Source: Alphaproteobacteria bacterium
GTDB lineage: Bacteria > Pseudomonadota > Alphaproteobacteria > ATCC43930 > CGMCC-115725
NCBI GenBank assembly: GCA_030039775.1
Contig: JASHUX010000073.1
Coordinates: 1 to 15,167, forward strand
Length of the DNA stretch: 15,167 bases
Reading direction: 5' to 3'
This document shows positions 1-7,203 of this stretch, piece by piece; the first letter of the stretch is position 1, and every line of letters begins with the position of its first letter. Below the pieces are notes generated by a model that saw nothing but the letters and a program-made list of their open reading frames with translations, had not been told where the DNA came from and ran no database searches. The position numbers and the translations under genes are program-made.

Positions 1-77
1 TCATGGTCATGGACGGCCGTCGCGTCGACCGGGTGCTGGTCGTGCCGCCGAAGCCAAAGCGCCCCGCAAAGCGCTAA
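1..77 (+). CDS. C-terminal fragment of an unidentified protein
   Basis: An open frame enters from the left edge and ends at TAA (75-77). Only about 25 codons are visible, reading ...MVMDGRRVDRVLVVPPKPK followed by RPAKR, a strongly basic proline-containing tail. The V-x-D-G-R-x-V pattern resembles the closing beta strand of amidohydrolase-superfamily proteins, but that is a weak guess from a short fragment and I assign no function. It converges on the solute-binding protein gene with only 3 bp between the two stop codons. The frame is supported mainly by its neat termination against the next gene, so the call is moderate. Confidence 0.55.
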   Translation, partial: MVMDGRRVDRVLVVPPKPKRPAKR

Positions 78-88
78 GCGCTATTTGC
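66..88. terminator. Stop-codon hairpin between convergent genes (possible bidirectional terminator)
   Basis: AGCGC (70-74) pairs perfectly with GCGCT (78-82) around a three-base loop TAA that is itself the stop codon of the left gene. GCAA (66-69) can pair with TTGC (85-88) if two bases bulge. The solute-binding protein stop (CTA on the + strand, 81-83) lies on the right arm. No T-run follows on either side, so this is not a textbook intrinsic terminator, but it is the only structure available at this junction. Confidence 0.3.
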
Positions 89-1601
89 TCGTCGTCACAT
101 TCTCGAGCGTGACGAACGGCATGCGATGCTCGATCGGCCGGTAGCGCACGTTCTTCTTCATGGCGAACACTGACATGCCGTCCCACAGTGAAATCGATGC
201 GACGTCGTCGTAGAGGAATTTCTCCATCTTCATGATCATATCGGCGCGCTTTTTATCGTTGAGTTCCGCGAGCGCGGCTGGAATTCCCTCGTCGATCTCG
301 GGATATTTATACAGCACGTACGGCGATTTCGAATAATAGGACAAGGTCAGCGCGTCGAGCGACGGCAGGCCCGAATTCGCGACCGGCATTCCCGAAATTG
401 AGACCAATTCGATACTCGGATCGTTCTGAACCCGCCGCACGAATTCGAAGCCGTTCGATCCCTCGATGGTCTTGAGCTGCGCATCGATACCGACCGCCTT
501 CAGATAGAGGATCACCGCCTCGGTGGTCTGCGGAAAGCCGTAGAAATTTGCGCCGGCGGAATAGAGCGGCATCGTGAAGCCGTTGGGATAGCCCGCCTCG
601 GTTAGTAGCTTTTTCGCCAGGACTGGATCATAGCGATAATTGTGTAGGGTTGGGTCATAGCCGAATTCACCCGGCGCCAAGCGCGGATGGCGCTCCGGCA
701 CCCCATGGAACAAGCCCTTGACGATCGCATCGCCGTCGATGGCATGCGCGATGGCTAGGCGGACGCGGCGATCGTGCCACGGCGCCTTCGTGTTCAGCAT
801 GTCGAACTCGATGCTGACGGTCGGATTGGCCGGCAGCTTGACGACGCGGAATCCTTCCTTCAGCAAGGCGTCGACCTGCGGAAACGGCGTGTCCATGATC
901 ATGTCGGCCTCGCCGGCCCGTAATTTCGCGACACGCACGTCGGGATCGCCGACGAATTCGAACCGGACATTCTTGATCGACGGCCGCTTCCCGTAATAGT
1001 CGGGAAAGGCCTTCAGGTCGAAATACTGCGCCTGCTTGTAGTCGACGAATTGGTATGGCCCGATGCCATTGGGATGACGCGCGAATTCCTTTTCGCCCAC
1101 CCGGTCGTAATAGGCCTTGGATGCCGGGAAAAGACTGGTGCCGTCGAAGAAGTTGACGTCAGGCTCCTTGAAATCGAGCCGCACGGTGTAACGGTCCACC
1201 GCCGTGATCTTGGCGACGTGCTTGCCGTGGCGTGCGAATGGTCGTGTCTTCGCCATCAGGCGATCGAAGCCGAACACCACGTCGTCCGCGATGAATTCGT
1301 CGCCGGAATGGAACTTGACGCCGTGCTTCAGATGAAAGACGAGCGTCATCTTGTTGGCACTGTAGTCCCAGGTCGCCACCGTCTGACGGATCGTGCCGTC
1401 GTCGTTGTAGCTCCACAGCGCCTCATCGATATTGCGCAGGATGACGTAATTGATCGGCGGAAAAAATCCGGCGGTGATGTCAATCGAATCCGGTTCGGCG
1501 CTGGTGGCGATGACAAAGCGCTGCTGGTCTTGCGCCGGCGCCGGCATGCCGCCGGCCGCCATAAACACAGTTGCAAGGCCAAGAGCGAAAAACCGTTTCA
1601 T
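81..1601 (-). CDS. ABC transporter substrate-binding protein, family 5 (peptide/nickel/opine type)
   Basis: Periplasmic solute receptor of the SBP_bac_5 (DppA/OppA-like) family, 506 aa, a normal length. Residues 1-23 form a Sec signal peptide: KR, a hydrophobic stretch, then A-P-A before Gln24; there is no lipobox. The family signature lies at about residues 91-110, with GVKFHSGDEF then ADDVVFGF. The later segment RVRLAIAHAIDGDAIV is the usual conserved helix before the C-terminal lobe. The ATG is preceded by GAGGA (1606-1610) four bases upstream. No permease or ATPase gene is next to it: the downstream neighbour is convergent and the upstream neighbour divergent, so it is a single-gene unit here and must share membrane components encoded elsewhere. 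The ligand cannot be read from sequence; oligopeptides, glutathione or other small molecules are all possible for this family. Confidence 0.93.
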   Translation of the reverse strand: MKRFFALGLATVFMAAGGMPAPAQDQQRFVIATSAEPDSIDITAGFFPPINYVILRNIDEALWSYNDDGTIRQTVATWDYSANKMTLVFHLKHGVKFHSGDEFIADDVVFGFDRLMAKTRPFARHGKHVAKITAVDRYTVRLDFKEPDVNFFDGTSLFPASKAYYDRVGEKEFARHPNGIGPYQFVDYKQAQYFDLKAFPDYYGKRPSIKNVRFEFVGDPDVRVAKLRAGEADMIMDTPFPQVDALLKEGFRVVKLPANPTVSIEFDMLNTKAPWHDRRVRLAIAHAIDGDAIVKGLFHGVPERHPRLAPGEFGYDPTLHNYRYDPVLAKKLLTEAGYPNGFTMPLYSAGANFYGFPQTTEAVILYLKAVGIDAQLKTIEGSNGFEFVRRVQNDPSIELVSISGMPVANSGLPSLDALTLSYYSKSPYVLYKYPEIDEGIPAALAELNDKKRADMIMKMEKFLYDDVASISLWDGMSVFAMKKNVRYRPIEHRMPFVTLENVTTSK

Positions 1602-1777
1602 GTCATCCTCGCCACGTTATTGGCGCGATCCTAGCGGCCTCATGGGATGCTCGCCAGCATTTGAACGAATGATGATTGCGCCGCGACCGGAACCCCCGCA
1701 TCTTAGCCCGGCGGATATGTCATGGGCGTCGGAATCGGCGTAACGATCCCGATGATGCTATGGAGGGTGCGGGAAAA

Positions 1778-3370
1778 ATGGCGCAACGATGCGCCGACGG
1801 GAGGAATGGCCGCAGCGACGGCGCGCCGCGGCGCAAATTCGTAAGCCTTCTGGCGCCAATCGCGGCGTTGCTGCTTGGCGAGCTCGCCGCATGCACCGCG
1901 ACGCCGCCCGATCCGTCGGCCGGCGCGGCGCGGCAGCTCGATAGTATACGGAGCGATCCGACGGAGCTCGAGACTTTTCTGCGCGCTTTCCCCAAGGGGG
2001 CCGACCTGCACAACCATCTATCCGGTGCGATCTACGCGGAAAGCTTCATCCGTTGGGCGGTCGCCGACGGCTTGTGCATCAACAAAAAAGAACTGGCGTT
2101 GGCGAAGGGACCGTGCCGGGGGAATCTCCTTCCCGCCGCGGCGGTGCGGGACGACCGGCGGCTTTACGACGCGCTGGTGGCGGCGCTGTCGATGAAGGAT
2201 TTTCGGCCCGACGGCGAGACAGGGCACGATCATTTCTTCGCCACGTTCGACAAGTTCGCCGCCGCCGAAGACGACCGCGAGGGCGACATGCTTGCCGAGG
2301 CGCTGCAGCAGGCGGCCCGGGACCACACCGTCTATCTCGAGCTGATGTGGTCGCCCGGCATGCCGGACGCGCGCAAACTAGGCAAGAAAGTCGGTTGGGA
2401 TCCCAACCTTGTCGAACTGCACACCAAGATCGTTCGCGCCGGCATCGACAAGATCGTCACCCAGGTACACGCCGCAATGAACCAGCGCGAGGCACGCGCC
2501 CACGCGCTCCTCCATTGCGCCGAGCGGGCGAAGCGCCAGCCCGGATGTGACGTCACTGTGCGCTACCTTGCGCAGATCATCCGTGTCTTTCCCCCGGTTC
2601 AGGTGTTTGCCCAAGATGTTCTCGCCTTTCGCCTAGTCGAGACCGATCCGCGCTTCGTCGGGTTGAATATCGTCGGACCGGAGGACGATCCGACCAGCCT
2701 ACGCGATTACTCGCTCCACATGCGGATGTTCAGTTATCTCCACCATGTCGATCCGCAAATCCCGTTGTCGCTCCACGCCGGCGAACTGGTGGCGGGCCAT
2801 CGCGGCGGGTTGCGCCGTGTCCGGGCCGAGGATTTGCGCTTCCACATCCGCGAAGCGATTGAGACCGCCGCGGCGCGGCGTATCGGCCATGGTGTCGATA
2901 TCGAGCACGAGGACGATTGGCAGCAACTGATGGCCGAGATGGCGCAACGTCATATCCTGGTTGAGATCAACCTCACCAGTAACGCGCAAATTCTCGGCGT
3001 CACAGGCACGGCGCATCCGTTCATGACTTACTGGGCGGCGGGCGTACCAGTCGCGCTCTCGACCGATGACGAGGGGGTCGAGCGCATCGACCTGACCCAC
3101 GAATATGTCCGGGCCACCGAGGAATATCATCTCAGCTTCAAGCAGCTCGTCACGCTGTCGCGCAACGCCGTCGCTTACGGCTTTTTGCCGGGCGCCAATC
3201 TGTGGCGCGACGTGGATCGTTTCGTCCCAGCCGAGGCTTGCGCTGACGACGACCTCGGTTCGGCCGAACCCGGTACCGCTTGCGCCGCGTTCCTGGCGAA
3301 AAGCGAGAAGGCGCGGCTGCAATGGAAGCTCGAGGGCGAGTTGGCTCGGTTCGAAGGCGCCTATCAGTGA
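1778..3370 (+). CDS. Predicted adenosine deaminase-superfamily lipoprotein (ADA2/ADGF-like)
   Basis: The metal-dependent deaminase motifs are all present. H78-x-H80 sits in GADLHNHLSGA, H333-A-G-E336 matches the zinc His and catalytic Glu, H371 is in RIGHG, and D430-D431 is in STDDEG. Adenosine deaminases hydrolyse adenosine or related nucleosides to inosine and ammonia. The start chosen is ATG 1778 because GGAGG (1762-1766) lies 11 bases upstream and a signal sequence follows: R18-R19-K20, a hydrophobic run, and the lipobox L36-A-A-C39. It would therefore be a lipid-anchored envelope protein of 530 aa, longer than cytosolic ADA (about 350 aa). ATG 1760 and TTG 1676 are in-frame alternatives that lengthen the N terminus. 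The gene is divergent from the solute-binding protein across about 176 bp in which I see no convincing promoter. Its 3' end overlaps the convergent oxidoreductase gene by 7 bp. Substrate is inferred, not shown; other (amino)purine deaminases are possible. Confidence 0.85.
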   Translation: MAQRCADGRNGRSDGAPRRKFVSLLAPIAALLLGELAACTATPPDPSAGAARQLDSIRSDPTELETFLRAFPKGADLHNHLSGAIYAESFIRWAVADGLCINKKELALAKGPCRGNLLPAAAVRDDRRLYDALVAALSMKDFRPDGETGHDHFFATFDKFAAAEDDREGDMLAEALQQAARDHTVYLELMWSPGMPDARKLGKKVGWDPNLVELHTKIVRAGIDKIVTQVHAAMNQREARAHALLHCAERAKRQPGCDVTVRYLAQIIRVFPPVQVFAQDVLAFRLVETDPRFVGLNIVGPEDDPTSLRDYSLHMRMFSYLHHVDPQIPLSLHAGELVAGHRGGLRRVRAEDLRFHIREAIETAAARRIGHGVDIEHEDDWQQLMAEMAQRHILVEINLTSNAQILGVTGTAHPFMTYWAAGVPVALSTDDEGVERIDLTHEYVRATEEYHLSFKQLVTLSRNAVAYGFLPGANLWRDVDRFVPAEACADDDLGSAEPGTACAAFLAKSEKARLQWKLEGELARFEGAYQ

Positions 3371-4404
3371 AGCGTTTCTAGCCGCGGCGCGACCTCGTGC
3401 ATGAACAACTCCATTGACCGCTCGCGTGCCTCGCCGCTGGCCCAATCCTTGCCCATCACCAAAAGCAGCGTCCCGAAGCCGCCGGATTGTTCGCAGACGT
3501 CGCGAAGCTGCGCGAACACAGTGTCGGGATCGCCGCCGATGAACAGGCCGGTATCGAAGGCTTGATCGAACGTCAGGTCGGCCGCATTGACGCCGGGCGG
3601 CAAATACCCTTTGAACCGTTCGGGATTGACGCGTTTCCACTCCTCGATCGCCTTTTGCACGTCATCGCGGAGCGTGTTGCGCGCCTTGGCGACGCTGTCC
3701 GCGACGAAGACATGCCGCGCCACGGTAAGCTGGGCCCGCGTGCCCTTTCCCCGGGTCTCGGCCGCGGCATTGAGATCGGCCTTTGCCTTCGCGGCAATGG
3801 CGCCCGGCGCGTCGAATTGCGGAACGATCATGGTCCAACCCTGCTCCGCCGCCATCCGGATTAGCGCCAGCTGCCCGGTCGCGACCGCGACAGGCGGATG
3901 CGGCGACTGATAGCAGCATGGGGTAATGGTTATGCCGGTGCCTTGCCAATATTTGCCGTGCCAATCGAAGGGCTCGGTTGCGGTCCACGCCTTCAACACG
4001 AATTCGATCGACTCCATCATCATCGGATGGCGCATATCGTTGGTCAGGCCGCGTCGCTCCATGTTACGCACGAACGGCACGCCGGATCCGAAACCGAAGA
4101 GATAACGTCCGCGGAGCAAGTGATCGCACATGGCCGCGCTGACCGCGAGGTCGAGCGGATGGAATGGCGGCGACAACCGCACAGCCGGGCCCAGCTTGAT
4201 CCGTGACGTGACGCCCACCGCCTTGGAGATCATCAGTTCGGCGAGCGGCACCGCGTCCGGGAGCCACGAGCCCATATGCTCGCTGACCCAGGCCTCGTGA
4301 TAGCCGAGCCGGTCGGCGGCGACGATCTCGGCCAGATCTTCGTCATAACTATCCGCCGCGACCTTGTTGTGCCGCAGGCCATTCGAAAAAATACCGAATT
4401 TCAT
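3364..4404 (-). CDS. LLM-class flavin/F420-dependent oxidoreductase (luciferase-like)
   Basis: A 346-aa protein of the bacterial luciferase-like TIM-barrel family, whose members use reduced FMN or F420 as monooxygenases or reductases. Visible signatures are the first strand MKFGIFSNG, the helix LAEIVAADRLGYHEAWVSEH (SEH at 41-43), the strand IKLGPAVRLSPP with H82-P83, and GRYLFGFGSG at 99-108. The C-terminal part has the usual GDPDTVFAQL helix start. The start is ATG at 4404, at the family's canonical N terminus. Reading frame continues upstream, but there it is antisense to the dehydrogenase gene. A weak promoter-like pair TTGTCG (4459-4464) and TACACT (4435-4440), 18 bp apart on this strand, could drive it. 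The gene is divergent from the SDR gene (69 bp between starts), suggesting a shared control region. The cofactor (FMN or F420) and substrate are unknown. Confidence 0.9.
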   Translation of the reverse strand: MKFGIFSNGLRHNKVAADSYDEDLAEIVAADRLGYHEAWVSEHMGSWLPDAVPLAELMISKAVGVTSRIKLGPAVRLSPPFHPLDLAVSAAMCDHLLRGRYLFGFGSGVPFVRNMERRGLTNDMRHPMMMESIEFVLKAWTATEPFDWHGKYWQGTGITITPCCYQSPHPPVAVATGQLALIRMAAEQGWTMIVPQFDAPGAIAAKAKADLNAAAETRGKGTRAQLTVARHVFVADSVAKARNTLRDDVQKAIEEWKRVNPERFKGYLPPGVNAADLTFDQAFDTGLFIGGDPDTVFAQLRDVCEQSGGFGTLLLVMGKDWASGEARERSMELFMHEVAPRLETLH

Positions 4405-4473
4405 CGTGTCTAGGCCCCGTTCTTGGTTCCGGCTAGTGTATTGGGTGGCGACATTCCTCGACAAGGATAGGCG

Positions 4474-5202
4474 ATGCCGGATGCGAAAGTAGCCTTGGTG
4501 ATCGGCGCCGGCGACGCGACCGGCGGCGCCATTGCCCAGCGCTTCGCCCGCGAGGGCTTCACCGCCTGTGTCACCCGACGCCACGCCGACAAGCTTCAGC
4601 CGCTGGTGCACCAGATCGAGGCAAACGGCGGCAAGGTGCGGGCCTTCGGCTCCGACGCCCGCAAGGAAGAGGCGATGGTCGCGCTCGTGGACGAGATCGA
4701 GCGCGACATCGGCCCGATCGAGGTCGCGGTCCACAATATAGGCGCCAATGTCCGGTTTCCGATCCGCGAAACCACCAGCCGCGTCTATTTCAAGGTCTGG
4801 GAAATGGCGGCGTTCAGCGGCTTTCTCATGGGTCGCGAAGCGGCGCGCGTCATGGTACCACGCGGACACGGCACTATCCTGTTCACCGGCGCCACCGCGT
4901 CGATGCGCGGCCGCGACGGCTTCGCCGCGTTCTCCGGCGCCAAGCATGCGCTCCGCGCGCTTGCGCAAAGCATGGCGCGGGAACTCGGCCCGCAGGGTAT
5001 CCATATCGCGCATATCGTGGTCGATGGCGCGATCGACACTGAATTCATCCGCACGGTGGCGCCCGATCGCTACGCGTTGAAGGACCGGGATGGCATCCTC
5101 AACCCCGAGCACATCGCAGAAAATTACTGGCGGCTCCACGTCCAACCGCGCGACGCGTGGACCCATGAGCTCGATCTGCGGCCCTGGCTCGAGCAATGGT
5201 GA
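4474..5202 (+). CDS. Short-chain dehydrogenase/reductase family protein with Phe in place of catalytic Tyr
   Basis: A 242-aa Rossmann-fold protein of the SDR superfamily. The nucleotide-binding loop is G11-AGDATG-G18, an imperfect TGxxxGxG. The NNAG position reads H88-N-I-G-A. The catalytic YxxxK motif is F153-S-G-A-K157, so the proton-donating Tyr is replaced by Phe while Lys is kept. The Ser position falls near Ala140/Thr141. From memory this matches the SDR subgroup catalogued as classical-SDR-like proteins with Phe for Tyr (SDR_c10 in CDD), so the protein may be an altered-mechanism oxidoreductase or a non-redox enzyme. The ATG is preceded by AAGGA (4463-4467), six bases away. The next gene begins 13 bp after its stop, so the two form an operon. 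I am sure of the family; catalytic activity is open. Confidence 0.92.
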   Translation: MPDAKVALVIGAGDATGGAIAQRFAREGFTACVTRRHADKLQPLVHQIEANGGKVRAFGSDARKEEAMVALVDEIERDIGPIEVAVHNIGANVRFPIRETTSRVYFKVWEMAAFSGFLMGREAARVMVPRGHGTILFTGATASMRGRDGFAAFSGAKHALRALAQSMARELGPQGIHIAHIVVDGAIDTEFIRTVAPDRYALKDRDGILNPEHIAENYWRLHVQPRDAWTHELDLRPWLEQW

Positions 5203-5203
5203 C

Positions 5204-5210
5204 GGGAGGA
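5204..5210 (+). promoter_or_regulatory. Ribosome binding site fixing a GTG start
   Basis: GGGAGGA five bases upstream of GTG 5216 decides the start of the isomerase-like gene. Frame remains open further left, but only as a shadow inside the dehydrogenase gene. Confidence 0.75.
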
Positions 5211-5215
5211 ACGCG

Positions 5216-5818
5216 GTGAACGTCGAATTTCTCTACGATTTCGGCAGCCCCAACGCCTACTTCGCACATCGTGTCGTTCCGCAAAGCGAGACGCGCACGG
5301 GGGTCAAATTTACCTATGTGCCGATCCTGCTCGGCGGCGTCTTCAAGGCGACCAACAACAAATCGCCGGTCGTGCAATTCGCGGGCATCAAGAACAAGCT
5401 GGAATACGATCGGCTCGAGATCGACCGGTTCATCACGAAGCACGCCCTGACCAAATTCCATTGGAACAACAATTTCCCGGTCAACACGCTGGCGATCATG
5501 CGCGGCGCGGTTGCCGCCGAGATGGACGGCGTCGCGCCGGCCTATATCGAGGCGATGTTCCGCGGCATGTGGGAGGAAGGCCGCAAGCTCGACGATCCCG
5601 CGGTCATCGTGGCGACGCTCAAAGAAGCGGGACTCGACGGCGAGCGCCTCGCCGCACGAACCCAAGAACAAGCGGTGAAAGACAGGCTCATTGCCAACAC
5701 CGATAGTGCCGTGGCGCGCGGCACGTTCGGCGCCCCGACTTTCTTCGTCGATGGCGAGATCTATTTCGGCAAGGACCGGTTGCGCGACGTCGAGGAGGCG
5801 ATCGTCGCGGCGAAATAG
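5216..5818 (+). CDS. 2-hydroxychromene-2-carboxylate isomerase family (kappa-GST/DsbA-like thioredoxin fold)
   Basis: A 200-aa protein starting at GTG with a strong ribosome binding site. The N terminus reads MNVEFLYDFGSPNAY; Ser11 occupies the position of the glutathione-activating serine in kappa-class GSTs and in NahD-type 2-hydroxychromene-2-carboxylate isomerase. The helical insertion (NNNFPVNTLAIMRG) and the cis-proline segment GTFGAPTFFVDG (Pro174) are typical of the family. There is no CxxC, so it is not a disulphide oxidase. Family members isomerise aromatic-degradation intermediates or conjugate glutathione; the true substrate here is unknown. It is co-transcribed with the SDR gene 13 bp upstream, and the glutathione reductase gene converges on it with no spacer, the two stop codons abutting exactly. 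Confidence 0.88.
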   Translation: MNVEFLYDFGSPNAYFAHRVVPQSETRTGVKFTYVPILLGGVFKATNNKSPVVQFAGIKNKLEYDRLEIDRFITKHALTKFHWNNNFPVNTLAIMRGAVAAEMDGVAPAYIEAMFRGMWEEGRKLDDPAVIVATLKEAGLDGERLAARTQEQAVKDRLIANTDSAVARGTFGAPTFFVDGEIYFGKDRLRDVEEAIVAAK

Positions 5819-5830
5819 CTATTCCGCCGC
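5807..5830. terminator. 24-bp near-perfect palindrome across abutting stop codons (possible bidirectional terminator)
   Basis: Left arm GCGGCG (5807-5812), one A-C mismatch (5813/5824), then AATAG|CTATT centred between 5818 and 5819, then CGCCGC (5825-5830). Eleven of twelve symmetric pairs match. The centre is exactly the boundary between the isomerase TAG and the gor stop. As RNA on either strand it folds into a GC-rich lower stem with an AGCU loop. No U-run follows, so termination is a hypothesis. Confidence 0.45.
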
Positions 5831-7195
5831 TTCAGCCTTCGGCTCCGGCACCTTGTCGCGCATAGTGACGAATTCCTCGCCCGCGGTCGGGTGAATACCG
5901 ACGGTCTGGTCGAACTGGCGCTTGGTGGCGCCGCATTTGATCGCGACTGCCAGGCCTTGGATCAATTCCGGCGCGTCCGGCCCGACCATGTGACAGCCGA
6001 GCACGCGGTCGGTCTTTCGGTCCACCACCAGCTTCATCATGGTGCGCTCGCCGCGGCCGGACAGCGTGTTCTTCATCGGCCTAAAACGTGCGCGGTAGAT
6101 ATCGAGGGCGCCGAACTGTTTGCGCGCATCGTGCTCGGTCAAGCCGACCGTGCCGACCGACGGTATGCTGAACACTGCGCTCGGCACGTTGGCGTGATCC
6201 ATCTCGATGGGATTGTCGTTGAACAGCGTTTCGGCGACCGCGCGGCCCTCGGCAATGGCGACCGGCGTCAGATTGAGGCGATCCGTCACGTCGCCGATAG
6301 CATAAATGCTCGGCACCGAGCTGCGCGACCAACTATCGACCATGATGGCGCCGTTCGGTTTCAGCTTCGCGCCCGCTTCTTCGAGTCCGATATTTTTCGT
6401 GTAGGGCGCGCGGCCGATCGCGTACAGCACTTTGTCCGCCATGAGATCGTCGCCCTTGCCAAGGACGACCCGGAACGCGTCGCGCGCCTTTTTGATCGCG
6501 CCGATTTGCGTGTGGGAAACAATGTTGATGCCGCGCGCGGTCATCTCCTCGGTCAGCGTCGTGCGGATATCCTCGTCGAAGCCGCGCAGGACCTTGTCGC
6601 CGCGAATCACGATGGTGACATCAGCGCCGACGCCCTTGAAGATGCCGGCGAACTCGCAAGCGATATAGCCGCCGCCGGCAATCACGACCTGCTTCGGCAT
6701 CGCCGACAGATCGAGCGCCTCGTTTGAGGTAATGGCATGCTCAATACCGGGAATCGACGGCAAGATCGGTCGCGCTCCAGTCGCGACCATGATGTTCGCC
6801 GTGGTGTGCCGTTTGCCAAGGACCTCGATCGTATGCGGATCGACGATCGTCGCCCTGCCCTCGAACAGCGTGACATTCGCGTTCTTTAACAGATTGCGAT
6901 AAATGCCTTCGAGCCGATCGAGTTCCTTGTTCTTGTTGGCGATGAGTTTGGCCCAATCGAAACGCGGCGCCGGTACGTGCCAGCCGTAGCCTGCGGCGTC
7001 GGCGAAATCGTCGGCGAACTCGGCGGCGTAGACGAGGAACTTCTTCGGCACGCAGCCGCGCATGACGCACGTACCGCCGACGCGCCAATCCTCGCAGATG
7101 GCGACACGGGCGCCATAAGAGCCTGCGCGGCGCGACGAGGCAACGCCGCCCGACCCGGCGCCGATAGTGATCATATCGAAATGGTATTTGGCCAT
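5819..7195 (-). CDS. gor: Glutathione-disulfide reductase
   Basis: Flavoprotein that reduces GSSG to two GSH with NADPH in the cytoplasm; 458 aa, normal length. The FAD loop is G12-A-G14-S-G16-G17 and the redox-active disulphide is C43/C48 in GGTCVMRGCVPKK. The NADPH fold has GGGYIA (174-179), with R198 and R204 at the arginines that select NADPH over NADH. The C-terminal active-site His-Glu pair is H435 and E440 in IHPTAGEE. These distinguish it from lipoamide dehydrogenase and mercuric reductase. The ATG at 7195 lies 8 bp after the glmS stop, with an AGG overlapping that stop codon as a weak ribosome binding site. It is therefore the last gene of a glmU-glmS-gor operon. The C terminus (KVPEPKAEAAE) is a short charged tail beyond the family core. 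Confidence 0.96.
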   Translation of the reverse strand: MAKYHFDMITIGAGSGGVASSRRAGSYGARVAICEDWRVGGTCVMRGCVPKKFLVYAAEFADDFADAAGYGWHVPAPRFDWAKLIANKNKELDRLEGIYRNLLKNANVTLFEGRATIVDPHTIEVLGKRHTTANIMVATGARPILPSIPGIEHAITSNEALDLSAMPKQVVIAGGGYIACEFAGIFKGVGADVTIVIRGDKVLRGFDEDIRTTLTEEMTARGINIVSHTQIGAIKKARDAFRVVLGKGDDLMADKVLYAIGRAPYTKNIGLEEAGAKLKPNGAIMVDSWSRSSVPSIYAIGDVTDRLNLTPVAIAEGRAVAETLFNDNPIEMDHANVPSAVFSIPSVGTVGLTEHDARKQFGALDIYRARFRPMKNTLSGRGERTMMKLVVDRKTDRVLGCHMVGPDAPELIQGLAVAIKCGATKRQFDQTVGIHPTAGEEFVTMRDKVPEPKAEAAE

Positions 7196-7203
7196 ACGGC
7201 AGC

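Noticed and set aside
1676..1777. TTG/ATG extensions of the deaminase (starts 1676 and 1760)
   Set aside because: The 1778 ATG has GGAGG upstream and gives a compact lipoprotein signal. The longer starts add an arginine-rich segment that would be unusual before a signal peptide; 1760 cannot be fully excluded.
1602..1777. Divergent promoters between the solute-binding protein and deaminase genes
   Set aside because: Several TTG-containing hexamers occur, but none has a -10 partner at acceptable spacing. I see only the two ribosome binding sites here.
2699..3640. 313-codon - strand frame spanning the deaminase and LLM 3' ends
   Set aside because: Shadow of two real genes in other frames, with arginine-rich random composition.
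4405..5196. 264-codon N-terminal extension of the LLM oxidoreductase frame
   Set aside because: It is entirely antisense to the well-supported SDR gene, has low-complexity shadow composition, and the LLM family N terminus begins at 4404.
5891..6727. 278-codon + strand open frame opposite gor
   Set aside because: Shadow frame. gor shows all catalytic residues on the other strand.
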